Positions 20,453-29,902 are shown, numbered from the stretch's first letter. The stretch: 64,000 nt of DNA from Acinetobacter lanii (GCF_011578285.1 NZ_CP049916.1:806001-870000); one strand, 5' to 3'. The notes: generated by a model from the letters alone, not told the origin. Numbers and translations: made by a program.

Positions 20453-21661
20453 TTAGAATTTATAACCGATTTTGACCCCATAACCAATCGCATAGTTGTT
20501 GCTGAAGTCGCCTTTAACTTGACCAGCGGTTTGCGCTTTGGCATCCCCTAAACCAAAGTATTTGACCCCCCCTTGGATAAAGGTACTTGGCGTCGGGCTA
20601 TATTGCCCCCCAAGACCAACGCTCCAGTAACCATGGGTTGGACCTAAAATAGTAATCGGGTTACCCGCGCCAGAGTCCCAACCTACACCAGCACTTCCTG
20701 CCCATTTGTCAGTAAATTTATGCGAAAGACCGAGGTTAATCGCCCATTCATCATCTTTATAATCAATCAGATTCTGTTTACCCACACCTGGTAACATACT
20801 GGTTGCTGTTGCGAGTAGTGTCGGTGTAACTTTAAATTGATCCCAATGCACCCAGCGTACATTGGCAGTGGCTAAAGTTTTTTTGGTAATCCCTGTTTGG
20901 AAATCTAAGTTGACTGATTGTGGCGTAACCGCTTGAACTTTTGAGTTTACGTGACCCATCGTATTTAAAGTGGGTTGTAAAAACTCAACAGGAATATGAG
21001 TCAAAGAGGAAATAATACCACCGGACTGAGGTAAGTGAGAGCTTTCTTCACTACGTGCATTATGTTCCACTTCAGAACGATATGTTAATGCTGCGCGTAA
21101 GCCAATTTCTGGTTTAGAGTATGCAAAACCTGCAAGCCAACCCCAAGCATCTTCATTTTTTACTTTAATGTCATAGCCTGAAAGTAGAGAATAGGCATTA
21201 CCACGTAATGAAATATCCGCTTCTACGGTTTGCCATACAGCACCCCCATAGAAATTCCAATTTTCATTGGGTTGATAGCCTGCTAAAAGCGTCAAATTAT
21301 TGGTGTTGACATCCACAGTGGTACTTTCAGTCGCTGTTGAGAAATCAGAGCCATCAATTTGATAAGTAGAATCACCCCCAAAAGGTTGGTCGTAAATCAG
21401 ACCTAGAGAGATATGATCAGTGGCCTGAACTTTGAGTGCAGCATTTGGAACGATATAGCTGTCTGCCATATTACCCACACGATGTTGCGAATTGTCTTTA
21501 CCCGAGACATGTGGCACTACACCTGAAATTCCGGCTTCAGCATAATTACCCGGCTGTAAAAATGCTGTCATTGATTGGTTAGAACGCTCTAAACCCGCTG
21601 CCAAAGTTATTGTTGGAATTGTTGTTAAAAGAATTGCAAAACGAATTACAGATAATTTCAC
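20453..21661 (-). CDS. FadL-like outer-membrane channel, copy 1 (short)
   Basis: A 402-residue outer-membrane beta-barrel of the OmpP1/FadL family, which lets long-chain fatty acids and other hydrophobics cross the outer membrane. The mature N-terminus (AAGLERSNQSMTAFLQPGNY) is the FadL hatch start, and the C-terminus ends in Phe (GYGVKIGYKF) as outer-membrane proteins do. I place the start at GTG 21661: it is preceded by AGGGATG and gives VKLSVIRFAILLT, aligning exactly with the MKLK starts of the two neighbouring paralogues. It lacks the roughly 80-100 residue insert found in those. It is third in transcription direction but has its own terminator. Confidence 0.88.
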   Translation of the reverse strand: MKLSVIRFAILLTTIPTITLAAGLERSNQSMTAFLQPGNYAEAGISGVVPHVSGKDNSQHRVGNMADSYIVPNAALKVQATDHISLGLIYDQPFGGDSTYQIDGSDFSTATESTTVDVNTNNLTLLAGYQPNENWNFYGGAVWQTVEADISLRGNAYSLLSGYDIKVKNEDAWGWLAGFAYSKPEIGLRAALTYRSEVEHNARSEESSHLPQSGGIISSLTHIPVEFLQPTLNTMGHVNSKVQAVTPQSVNLDFQTGITKKTLATANVRWVHWDQFKVTPTLLATATSMLPGVGKQNLIDYKDDEWAINLGLSHKFTDKWAGSAGVGWDSGAGNPITILGPTHGYWSVGLGGQYSPTPSTFIQGGVKYFGLGDAKAQTAGQVKGDFSNNYAIGYGVKIGYKF

Positions 21662-21720
21662 GAATTTTTCATCCCTGATAGCTAAGTTAGCCAAAAAAGT
21701 GCATGAAAAATAACATAATA

Positions 21721-21739
21721 AAAAAAAGAGTAAATACTC
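21721..21739 (-). promoter_or_regulatory. Leader motif shared with copy 2
   Basis: On the minus strand GAGTATTTACTC is followed by a run of T, then ATTATGTTATTTT. The dyad (plus-strand GAGTAAATACTC, 21728-21739) lies 67 bases upstream of the copy 1 start. The same motif with the same T-run is upstream of copy 2 at 23571-23591. It could be an operator/promoter element. Confidence 0.4.
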
Positions 21740-21905
21740 AGTTAAATCCTTACAGGCTTATAAAGAAGTGTGAATATTCAAATTTTCGCATTTGATAATT
21801 ATATCTTAATGATTTGTAATCAAAAAAAATCAATTTTAAAGATGAGTAAAGTTTAGTATAAAAATTCTAATCGTTGTTTTAATAAACAGCTAAACTAGCT
21901 GAAAT

Positions 21906-21935
21906 AAAAAGGTCGCTGATAAAAGCGACCTTTTT
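21906..21935 (-). terminator. Terminator of FadL-like copy 2
   Basis: An 11-base stem (21906-21916 with 21925-21935), 8-base loop, T-run on the minus strand, 12 bases past the stop. Confidence 0.85.
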
Positions 21936-21947
21936 AGCTTAAAGTTC

Positions 21948-23456
21948 TTAGAACTTGTAACCAATTTTCAAACCATATGCAATCGCATAGTTGTCTTCAA
22001 AAGTGGCAACATAATCATTGCTACCTGCTTGAGCACCCGTTTGAGCATCGGCATCACCTAGACCGAAGTATTTCACACCACCTGCAATAAAGGTTGCAGG
22101 GGTTGGGCTATATTGAAGACCTAAACCTACATTCCAATAACCTTCAGTTGGGCCAAGTGTAGTAATCGGATTCCCTGCACCAGAATCCCAACCTGCTGAT
22201 ACATTACCTGCCCATTTGTCATTGAACTTACGGCCTACACCCGCAGTAATGGTCCATTGATCATCTGCATATTCAACGAGATTAAATCCATTTGGACGTT
22301 GTACTAGCTCGCCGACTGCTTCAGAAATTTTTCCAAATTGATAAGGTTGGATTGAGAAATTAGACCAATCAACCCAGCGAGCATTTACAAATGCAACGGT
22401 GTTTTCCATGATCCCCGTTTGAAAATCGATATTGACTGATTGAGGGGTTGTTATTTTGGTTTTGCCTGTTGTACCTATCGCTTGTAACTGAGCTGGAGTT
22501 ACATCAAGTCCCAATAACACTGAATTAAGAGCCGGGAAAGACAACACAGATAAAGATTCTTTCACATCGACATCATGATCAATTTCAGAGCGATAAGTTG
22601 CAGACAGTTTTAATGCAATATCTGGTATTTGGAAAGCAGCACCTGCAAGCCAACCCGCACCGCCTGTTTCTTTAATATTTGCATCATAGCCATTAAATAA
22701 ACTATAGGCTTGACCACGTAAGCTCACTTGACCTTTTACAGTTTGGTAAACACCACCACCATAGATGTTGAAGTTTTCTGTCGGTTGAAACCCAACCACG
22801 AATGACAGGTTTTGAGTATCCACATCAACTTGTGTATTGCCTGTACCTAAGTAACTTTTAGCTGTTTCTAAAGCGGTTTGCGTCTGTTGGAGCGACGTTA
22901 AACCACCAGCTACAGTTGCATTTCCAGCTTTAGCCACTTGTTGTAAGGCACCTAAAATTTCATTTTGAGTGGGATTGCTAGGATTTCCACCTGTCACACT
23001 GGTCACAGCTTGTAAAGCAGGAGCAAAAGCTGCACCTGCAGCAGTCACTAAATTGCCAATACTTTTAGCAGCCAAGCCATTAAGGGCATCTTGTCCTAAA
23101 ATAGTGTCATTACCTGGGTTTGACACAAATACGTTATTGCCGTTATAGGCTGCACTTGCTCCAAATGGTTGGTCATAAAGTAGACCAAAAGAAATCTTAT
23201 CGTGAATTTGCAGTTTCAGGGCAGCACTTGGAAAATAATAGTCATCAGCCATATCGCTGATATGACGTTTAGTATCGCTTTCACCTGATTCTTTCCCTTT
23301 TACAGTGGGGTCTAAAACAGAGATACCTGCTTCAAAATAATTTCCAGGTTGTAAGAAAGCCGACATTGATTGACCTGAACGATCGAGTGCCGCAGCATGG
23401 GTTACAACAGTAGGTAAGGTCAACAAAATAGCAGTGGTGAGTGTTTTTAATTTCAC
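21948..23456 (-). CDS. FadL-like outer-membrane channel, copy 2 (long loop)
   Basis: A 502-residue FadL family barrel with a signal peptide (MKLKTLTTAILLTLPTVVTHA) and the hatch start ALDRSGQSMSAFLQPGNY. Compared with copy 1 it carries an insert of about 80-100 residues (around residues 118-215) rich in Ala, Gly, Thr and Gln, placed between two strands and so probably an extracellular loop. The end is GLKIGYKF. It has its own terminator and its own promoter region of nearly 400 bases, so the three genes look like separate units. The ligand is unknown; fatty acids or hydrocarbons are likely. Confidence 0.9.
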   Translation of the reverse strand: MKLKTLTTAILLTLPTVVTHAAALDRSGQSMSAFLQPGNYFEAGISVLDPTVKGKESGESDTKRHISDMADDYYFPSAALKLQIHDKISFGLLYDQPFGASAAYNGNNVFVSNPGNDTILGQDALNGLAAKSIGNLVTAAGAAFAPALQAVTSVTGGNPSNPTQNEILGALQQVAKAGNATVAGGLTSLQQTQTALETAKSYLGTGNTQVDVDTQNLSFVVGFQPTENFNIYGGGVYQTVKGQVSLRGQAYSLFNGYDANIKETGGAGWLAGAAFQIPDIALKLSATYRSEIDHDVDVKESLSVLSFPALNSVLLGLDVTPAQLQAIGTTGKTKITTPQSVNIDFQTGIMENTVAFVNARWVDWSNFSIQPYQFGKISEAVGELVQRPNGFNLVEYADDQWTITAGVGRKFNDKWAGNVSAGWDSGAGNPITTLGPTEGYWNVGLGLQYSPTPATFIAGGVKYFGLGDADAQTGAQAGSNDYVATFEDNYAIAYGLKIGYKF

Positions 23457-23570
23457 TTTAATCTTTCCCTAAAAATATAGTACTACAGTGATTTTTTAGT
23501 TTTAAATCCTGAAATAAACGGATAGAACTCAATGTAAATTTCCGTAAATTCTTAACACAAAATAACACAT

Positions 23571-23591
23571 AAAAAAAAAGAGTAAATACTC
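23571..23591 (-). promoter_or_regulatory. Leader motif shared with copy 1
   Basis: The dyad GAGTAAATACTC (plus strand, 23580-23591) with a nine-A run beside it, 124 bases upstream of the copy 2 start. It matches the element at 21721-21739, and the similarity continues into the following bases (ATGTGTTATTTT here). Confidence 0.4.
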
Positions 23592-23805
23592 TAGAAACAT
23601 AAAGCTTTGTGTTTTTTATTTGAAGAATCAAGATTTATGAGTGTTTTATAGAATCATGATAAAAGCTGAAAAATTAATCATAAAGGGCTTTCTATTTGTT
23701 GCTAAATTATCGAAAAATTATTTGAACCTTAAAGTCATTTCGATAATTTCTATCATCTATTATGTGAACAATTGAGAAAACAAACAGCATGATTAAATTC
23801 TAAAT

Positions 23806-23838
23806 AAAAAAGGAGTATCTCTTGATACTCCTTTTTTT
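23806..23838 (-). terminator. Terminator of FadL-like copy 3
   Basis: A 14-base perfect stem (23806-23819 with 23824-23837), 4-base loop, T-run on the minus strand. Confidence 0.85.
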
Positions 23839-23853
23839 AAGATATTGGTCTAG

Positions 23854-25332
23854 TTAAAATTTATAACCGATCTTCAAACCCATTGCGAAAGCATCATTGT
23901 CAGTGAAGTCACCAATATAGTTATCTGAACCGAATTGAGAGGACAATTGTGCTTTAGCATCGCCTAACCAGAAGTATTTCACACCACCTGCAATGAAGGT
24001 CGATGGCGTCGGGCTAAATTGCGCACCTAAACCGACATTCCAATACCCTTCAGTCGGCCCTAGTGAACTCACTAAATTACCTGCACCTGAATCCCAACCC
24101 ACTGCAAAAGTGCCTGACCATTTTTCAGTTAGTTTTCGACCCACCCCGACAGTGGCAGAAATTTGATCATCTGTGTATTCAATAATGTTGAAACCATTCG
24201 GCTGGCTGACTAAAGGTCCAATCGTTTCAGAAACAGCACCAAATTTTTCTGGACGAATTTTAAAGTCTTGCCAATTCACCCAACGTACATTTGCAAAGGC
24301 TATGGTGTCAGCCATAATGCCAGTTTGGAAATCTAAGTTGACGGATTGGGGGGTTTTTAGTTTGGTGCGAGTAATATCTTTGCTGAGAATATTACTGACA
24401 GTACTGATATCTAAACCTGCATTGGCCAATAAGGGTAGCGCAGGTTGAGAGGTTAATGTCTCTCTAGTATCGACTTTGTGCTCGATTTCAGAACGGTAGG
24501 TTGCAGACAATTTTAAGGCGATATCAGGAATTTGGAATGCTGCACCGGCAAGCCAACCGACACCACCGGTTTCATCGAAACTTGCATCATAACCATTGAA
24601 TACACTTGCAGCCGCCCCACGAAGATTTAAACTTCCTTTGACCGTTTGGTAGACACCACCGCCATAAATATTAAAGTTTTCGGTAGGTTGGAAACCAAAT
24701 ATCATCGATAAGTTTTGGGTATCGACGTCAACTTTTGTTCCTCCTTGCCCAAGCAATTGTTTGGTCGAATTTAATGTCGCATCTACCTGTGATGCCACAC
24801 CAGCATCCACAATATCTTTAGTATTTCCCATGCCAGGAATGGGTGCATTAGCAGCATACATCGCTTGCACAGTTGCCAATGGAATGCCTGCAGTGGTTGC
24901 CAATTGTTGAATGCCGGCAGGCGTATTGCGCGCAATCGCTGCTTGTCTTAATGCTGCCAATTGAGGTGCTGGTAAAATAGTGTCAACACCCGGATTTGAA
25001 ACCAGAATGTTATTGCCTACGTATTCTGCTGCAGCGCCAAAAGGCTGGTCGTAAAGTAAACCAAATGAGATTTTATCGTGAATTTGTAGTTTGATTGCTG
25101 CTGAGGGGAAGTAATAATCAGATCCCATATCATCGAATTTTCCACCATCATAAGCCGATGTCGCTTGTCCAGAAACATCAGGGGTGAGGATAGAAATCCC
25201 TGCTTCAAAATAATTGTTGGGTTGTAGGAACGCACTCATTGATTGCCCCGAACGATCCATAGCAGCGGCATAGACACCAGAGACAGGTAAAAGTGCAAGA
25301 AGTACAGACGAGCTGATGGCTTTTAATTTCAT
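23854..25332 (-). CDS. FadL-like outer-membrane channel, copy 3 (long loop)
   Basis: A 492-residue FadL family barrel, clearly paralogous to copy 2 (shared LQIHDKISFGLLYDQPFGA and QPTENFNIYGGGVYQTVKG). The ATG at 25332 has AAGGAT upstream at good spacing and starts MKLKAISSSVLLALLPVSG; the frame extends eight codons further but those are not needed. It has an insert at the same position as copy 2, about residues 115-210, but with quite different sequence (Ala/Pro/Met-rich). It ends GLKIGYKF. It is the first of the three in transcription direction. Confidence 0.9.
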   Translation of the reverse strand: MKLKAISSSVLLALLPVSGVYAAAMDRSGQSMSAFLQPNNYFEAGISILTPDVSGQATSAYDGGKFDDMGSDYYFPSAAIKLQIHDKISFGLLYDQPFGAAAEYVGNNILVSNPGVDTILPAPQLAALRQAAIARNTPAGIQQLATTAGIPLATVQAMYAANAPIPGMGNTKDIVDAGVASQVDATLNSTKQLLGQGGTKVDVDTQNLSMIFGFQPTENFNIYGGGVYQTVKGSLNLRGAAASVFNGYDASFDETGGVGWLAGAAFQIPDIALKLSATYRSEIEHKVDTRETLTSQPALPLLANAGLDISTVSNILSKDITRTKLKTPQSVNLDFQTGIMADTIAFANVRWVNWQDFKIRPEKFGAVSETIGPLVSQPNGFNIIEYTDDQISATVGVGRKLTEKWSGTFAVGWDSGAGNLVSSLGPTEGYWNVGLGAQFSPTPSTFIAGGVKYFWLGDAKAQLSSQFGSDNYIGDFTDNDAFAMGLKIGYKF

Positions 25333-25576
25333 GTTATCTATCCTTAGATAATGCAAATTTTTTTGGTTTTTTGATGTTATTTAAATTGTTATTCCCAAGC
25401 GCTAAAAAAAACGGATGTTAAGTTTTGGTTATTTTTTAGCCTTAAATCAAAATAGCATAAAGTTTCAGACTTGCAACAAAATTTATGACAAATTTGCCCT
25501 AAAGATTGAGAAATAGGGTCAATAAAAAACAAGAAAGTTGATTGAGTTGGTAGAAATAATAGAATTTTTGGAGGTA

Positions 25577-25649
25577 CGCGCTCTGCGGGACTCGAACCCA
25601 CGCCGGTCGCTTAGGAGGCAACTGCTCTATCCAGTTAAGCTAAGAACGC
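25577..25649 (-). tRNA. tRNA-Arg (anticodon CCT)
   Basis: A complete 73-base cloverleaf on the minus strand. The acceptor stem GCGTTCT pairs with AGAGCGC, the D stem is GCTT/GAGC, the anticodon stem is GTTGC/GCGAC with loop CTCCTAA, and the T arm is GTGGG-TTCGAGT-CCCGC. Anticodon CCT reads the rare Arg codon AGG. The discriminator is G and CCA is not encoded. Confidence 0.95.
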
Positions 25650-25730
25650 ATAATTTGCAGTAATTTAATTGAAAACAGTCTTAAAGAAAAGTTGAATCTT
25701 CATGTTCTAGTAGATTTCTTGATAAGACAT

Positions 25731-25756
25731 AAAAAAGGGCATTCTAAAATGCCCTT
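25731..25756 (-). terminator. Terminator of the aromatic amino acid permease gene
   Basis: A 9-base stem (25735-25743 with 25748-25756), 4-base loop, followed on the minus strand by six T. Confidence 0.8.
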
Positions 25757-25771
25757 AATTGTTCTAAAAAT

Positions 25772-27121
25772 TTATTTGGCTTTATTGAGGCTCTTATAGA
25801 GTAAGAACATCACCACGATCCAAATCGGAATCATCATGACAGACTCTTTAAAGCCTTGCGTCCACATAATGTAAAGTACCATCAAGATGAAGATTAGGAC
25901 CAGCGCATTACCAATGGGTGACCACAGTGCAGGGAATTTGGTAACTTGTCCCAATTTATTCATGGCTTGTTTGAACTTTAAATGTGTCAAACTGATCATC
26001 GCCCAGTTCAAGACCAAAGCACCGACCACCACATACATGAGATGCCCCAAAGCATCTTCAGGCACAAAGTAGTTCAACAATACGCAGCCGAAAATCAACA
26101 GGGCAGAGAAGAGCACTGCAGGAATCGGTACACCTGATTTGTTCACTTTTAAGAACATTTTCGGTGCATTACCTTGTTTAGCCAAACCAAACAACATCCG
26201 GCTATTGGCGTACATCCCGCTGTTATAAACAGAAAGAGCCGCTGTCAAAATAATAAAGTTCAGTAGATGCGCCGCCCAATCAATGCCCAATTGGCTGAAG
26301 ATCATCACAAACGGACTTTTATCTAAGCCACCGAGGTCTAACTGATCCCAAGGCACGAGTGATAACAGAATTGTTAATGAGCCGATATAGAAAATCAGGA
26401 TTCGGAAAACAACTTGGTTGATCGCTTTTGGAATGGTTTTTTCTGGATCTTCCGCTTCGGCTGCGGCCATACCAATTAATTCAATGCCGCCAAAGGCAAA
26501 CATTAAAAAGGCCAGCATATAGAACAGACCTTCAAAGCCGTTCGGGAAGAAGCCGCCATGTGACCAAAGATTAGTGAAAGATGCGGTTGAATTAACATCT
26601 GCTGTGATTAACAGATACAAACCAAACACGATCATCGATACCACAGCAGTGACTTTAACGATGGAGAGCCAAAATTCAGATTCACCATAGAATTTAACGT
26701 TGCCCAAATTGACCAACGTAATCACGATGAAGAAAAACAGTACGGATGTCCATGCCGGAATAGCCGGCCACCAATAGTTAATATATTTTGCGACAGCGGT
26801 CAGCTCTGTCATGGCTACAAGTACGTACAGGATCCAATAGTTCCAACCGGCTAGAAAGCCTGGAAATCTACCCCAATATTTGTTGGCAAAATGACTGAAA
26901 GAACCTGCAACAGGTTCATGTACGATCATCTCACCCAATTGACGCATAATCAAAAATGCGATTAATCCGCCAATGGCATATCCTAAAATAATGGATGGAC
27001 CAGCAGACTGTATGACCTGCGCAGAACCTAAAAATAGGCCAGTACCAATTGCGCCGCCCATAGCGATCAATTGAATATGACGATTTTTGAGACCGCGCTG
27101 AAGTTGAGAATTGTTTTCCAA
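25772..27121 (-). CDS. aroP: AroP-like aromatic amino acid permease
   Basis: A 449-residue APC-superfamily permease with twelve membrane segments. It follows AroP/PheP proton symporters closely: LKRGLKNRHIQLIA-type start, GGAIGTGLFLG, EPVAGSFSHFANKYWG, GWNYWILYVLVAMTELTAV and YNSGMYANSRMLFGLA. The only usable start giving the conserved N-terminus is TTG at 27121; no upstream ATG lies in frame. Aromatic specificity is inferred from similarity; related GABA or proline permeases are the alternative. It is a single gene divergent from prpF. Confidence 0.85.
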   Translation of the reverse strand: MENNSQLQRGLKNRHIQLIAMGGAIGTGLFLGSAQVIQSAGPSIILGYAIGGLIAFLIMRQLGEMIVHEPVAGSFSHFANKYWGRFPGFLAGWNYWILYVLVAMTELTAVAKYINYWWPAIPAWTSVLFFFIVITLVNLGNVKFYGESEFWLSIVKVTAVVSMIVFGLYLLITADVNSTASFTNLWSHGGFFPNGFEGLFYMLAFLMFAFGGIELIGMAAAEAEDPEKTIPKAINQVVFRILIFYIGSLTILLSLVPWDQLDLGGLDKSPFVMIFSQLGIDWAAHLLNFIILTAALSVYNSGMYANSRMLFGLAKQGNAPKMFLKVNKSGVPIPAVLFSALLIFGCVLLNYFVPEDALGHLMYVVVGALVLNWAMISLTHLKFKQAMNKLGQVTKFPALWSPIGNALVLIFILMVLYIMWTQGFKESVMMIPIWIVVMFLLYKSLNKAK

Positions 27122-27426
27122 TTGTTCAGCTCGCCGAGTGTGATTTTTAAAACATTGTAATAGATTGATTTCTTTTAGCCTAGTAAATACAGTGCCTAAG
27201 CAGTGATCGATTTTTATAGATGGCGGTTAATTCTTAATTCATATTTTAAAACAAGGGTTTAATTATATTGAATGCTCAGTTCATTGACTAAAATTTATAA
27301 GTAAATCGAAATAATAAGAATATTTTTTATACTTAAGTCCTGTGGTCAATGACTTTTTATCCGCGCATTATATCCTTGATTAGAATGAACAATAGCAACT
27401 CAACATAAGATAAGGACAGACAAGAA
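27122..27426. other. Divergent promoter region aroP/prpF
   Basis: 305 AT-rich bases between two divergent genes. It must contain both promoters; I see no strong dyad or hairpin. Confidence 0.4.
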
Positions 27427-28614
27427 ATGAGCTTTGCAGCACAAGTGAAGATCCCCGCGACCTACATGCGTGGTGGTACCAGTAAGGGCGTATTTTTTAA
27501 ACTTGATGATTTACCTGAGCGTGCTCAACAACCCGGGGCAGCACGTGATCAACTTCTTTTACGTGTAATTGGAAGTCCTGATCCTTACGCAAAGCAAATT
27601 GATGGGATGGGCGGCGCAAGTTCAAGCACCAGTAAGACCGTGATTTTATCGAAAAGTACTCAAGCAGATCATGATGTTGATTATCTATTCGGACAAGTCG
27701 CGATTGATCGCCCCTTTGTGGATTGGAGTGGGAATTGCGGTAACTTAACAGCCGCAGTGGGTTCATTTGCCATTTCCAATGGTTTGGTTAGTGCAGATCG
27801 AATTCCAGAAAATGGGCTGTGTACGGTGCGTATTTGGCAAAAAAATATTGGGAAAACCATTATTGCACATGTCCCGATCACCAACGGTCAAGTTCAGGAA
27901 ACAGGGGATTTTGAGCTTGATGGTGTGACTTTCCCTGCGGCAGAAGTGCAGATTGAATTTCTTGATCCTGCTGATGAGGGTGAAGACGGAGGTTCAATGT
28001 TCCCGACAGGCAATTTGATCGATGAGCTTGAGGTGCCTGAATTAGGTACATTTAAAGCAACCCTGATCAATGCTGGTATTCCCACCATTTTCCTGAATGC
28101 AGAAGACATTGGCTATAGCGGTACAGAGTTGCAAGATGACATCAATAACGATGCCGAAGCTTTAGCCAAATTTGAAAAAATCCGTGCCTATGGAGCACTG
28201 AAAATGGGCATTATTCAAGATGTAAGTGAAGCGGTATCGCGTCAACATACCCCTAAAGTGGCATTTGTATCTGCACCGAAAACCTATACCTCTTCGAGTT
28301 CTAAAGTGGTTGAAGCGACGGATACCGATTTGTTGGTTAGAGCCTTGTCGATGGGAAAACTGCATCACGCCATGATGGGTACAGCGGCGGTGGCAATTGG
28401 AACAGCTGCTGCGATTCCAGGAACTTTGGTAAACTTGGCTGCAGGCGGTGGAGCACGTGAATCGGTGCGCTTTGGTCATCCCTCAGGGACTTTACGTGTT
28501 GGCGCACAAGCCTCACAAGAAAATGGTCAATGGGTGGTGAAAAAAGCCATCATGAGTCGCAGTGCGCGGGTGCTGATGGAAGGCTGGGTGCGTGTGCCTG
28601 GTGATAGTTTTTAA
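27427..28614 (+). CDS. prpF: PrpF-family 2-methylaconitate isomerase
   Basis: A 395-residue cytoplasmic isomerase of the PrpF family. In the AcnD-dependent methylcitrate pathway PrpF converts trans- to cis-type 2-methylaconitate for propionate breakdown. Family signatures are YMRGGTSKGVFF (residues about 12-23), GMGGASSSTSKT, WSGNCGNLTAA with the catalytic Cys, and HPSGTLRVGA near the end. AAGGACA lies upstream of the ATG. No prpB, prpC or acnD is adjacent, so this copy stands alone and may act on another tricarboxylate. Confidence 0.85.
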   Translation: MSFAAQVKIPATYMRGGTSKGVFFKLDDLPERAQQPGAARDQLLLRVIGSPDPYAKQIDGMGGASSSTSKTVILSKSTQADHDVDYLFGQVAIDRPFVDWSGNCGNLTAAVGSFAISNGLVSADRIPENGLCTVRIWQKNIGKTIIAHVPITNGQVQETGDFELDGVTFPAAEVQIEFLDPADEGEDGGSMFPTGNLIDELEVPELGTFKATLINAGIPTIFLNAEDIGYSGTELQDDINNDAEALAKFEKIRAYGALKMGIIQDVSEAVSRQHTPKVAFVSAPKTYTSSSSKVVEATDTDLLVRALSMGKLHHAMMGTAAVAIGTAAAIPGTLVNLAAGGGARESVRFGHPSGTLRVGAQASQENGQWVVKKAIMSRSARVLMEGWVRVPGDSF

Positions 28615-28945
28615 TATCGATTCAATCGCATTCAAAATGCAGATCAACGCTAAAGTTTAAAATCTAAAAAAAGCCTGACCTTTGAGCAGGCTTTTTTAGA
28701 TATGTCATTTGATCAATTATGTGAAAGGTGGTTTGATTCAACCGTCTATAGCGCTGTCTTAGGGTAGAGGAATGGTAGTTAAAAGCATTTTTTTGTGAAC
28801 TTGATCATGTTATATTTTTTCCAAGATGAAAATTTGGTCTGATTTTATTCTAAACACTAGGGTTTTAATGCGGTTGCCATTGGTTTTAGAATTTAGAATA
28901 TAGTTGCCCAGTTCGTTTAATAATTATTATTAGAATGAGGTTTCT
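28615..28945. other. Intergenic
   Basis: 331 bases with the prpF terminator at the left and the promoter region of the PAS/GGDEF gene at the right. Nothing else is recognised. Confidence 0.4.
28663..28700 (+). terminator. Terminator of prpF
   Basis: A stem TCTAAAAAAAGCCTG against CAGGCTTTTTTAGA with a 9-base loop and an internal T-run. Confidence 0.8.
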
Positions 28946-29902
28946 ATGACTGATCATGCTAGACATAAACCGATTAAATTAGATGAACAACAATTTTTAG
29001 AAGCCATTAAAAATACCGACAAATTGGATTTGGTTTCTTTTGTATCGAATCTGCCTGTACCTATGGCAATTTTTGATGCTGATGCGGTATTTACCGCTGT
29101 GAATCAAAAGTTTGCTGATATTTATGAAAGTGATGCGCTGTATTTGATTGGCAAGAAATTGAATGAATTTTCCACCGTGGTTTTTGCCCATTTTGGCGAT
29201 GCAGTCACTACCTTTAATCATGACCATTATCTAGAGCATCTTGAAAATGAGTTTTACTCCAAAGGTCATTTTTATATGCTGTATTTCAAAGTCATCCGTG
29301 GAGTGAACCAAAGCATACAATCGATCATTGTGGTGTGTGCCGATGTTACACGCTTAAAACGCCGTGAACGGGTGTTGCTGCAATCCAATAAAAAACTGCA
29401 TGATCATCTGTATATCGACCAAGTGACAGGACTCAAAAATAAACTAGCACTTGAGCAGTATTTGCTTGAGCATTTTAAAGATGATCAGCGAGAGCGCTAT
29501 GCCTTTATCAAAATTGATTTAGACGATTTTAAAAAGTTTAACCAGTTGAACAGTTATAGTTTTGGTGATGAAATTTTGACGGAAATCGGTGAGTATTTTA
29601 CCGATGAAATTGCCAATGACAATGCCCAACTGTTTCGCTTAAATTCGGCCAGTTTTGTGGTGGTGGTTGAAGATTCAACGCCGTGGAAAGTACTGACCAT
29701 TGCTGAGCGTTTACGTCAAAATATTTATCGAAAGAAAATTCAATATGAGGAATTTTCAGAAGATATTTTGACGGTCACCATTGGTATTTATCAATTAAAA
29801 CAACATCATGATTTAAATGAAACCAATGTGATGAAGCAACTCGATGTTGCGGTCAATCTTGCCAAAGCCAAAGGCAAGAATTCAATTTATGTGTTGGAAT
29901 GA
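28946..29902 (+). CDS. PAS and degenerate GGDEF domain protein
   Basis: A 318-residue cytoplasmic signalling protein. A PAS domain spans about residues 30-140 (PVPMAIFDADAVFTAVNQKF) and a GGDEF domain about 155-318 (DQVTGLKNKLALEQYL). The metal and fold residues DLDDFKKFN and SFGDEIL are kept, but the signature GGDEF loop is NSASF (residues 233-237). That loop binds GTP and is essential in diguanylate cyclases, so catalysis is unlikely; it may be a GTP- or partner-binding sensor. ATG with TGAGGT upstream. Monocistronic. Confidence 0.85.
   Translation: MTDHARHKPIKLDEQQFLEAIKNTDKLDLVSFVSNLPVPMAIFDADAVFTAVNQKFADIYESDALYLIGKKLNEFSTVVFAHFGDAVTTFNHDHYLEHLENEFYSKGHFYMLYFKVIRGVNQSIQSIIVVCADVTRLKRRERVLLQSNKKLHDHLYIDQVTGLKNKLALEQYLLEHFKDDQRERYAFIKIDLDDFKKFNQLNSYSFGDEILTEIGEYFTDEIANDNAQLFRLNSASFVVVVEDSTPWKVLTIAERLRQNIYRKKIQYEEFSEDILTVTIGIYQLKQHHDLNETNVMKQLDVAVNLAKAKGKNSIYVLE

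Larger units (their letters stand above)
23457..23853. other. Intergenic between FadL-like copies 2 and 3
   Basis: 397 bases, AT-rich. It contains the copy 3 terminator and the promoter region of copy 2, with the motif shared with copy 1 at 23571-23591. No gene is seen. Confidence 0.5.
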
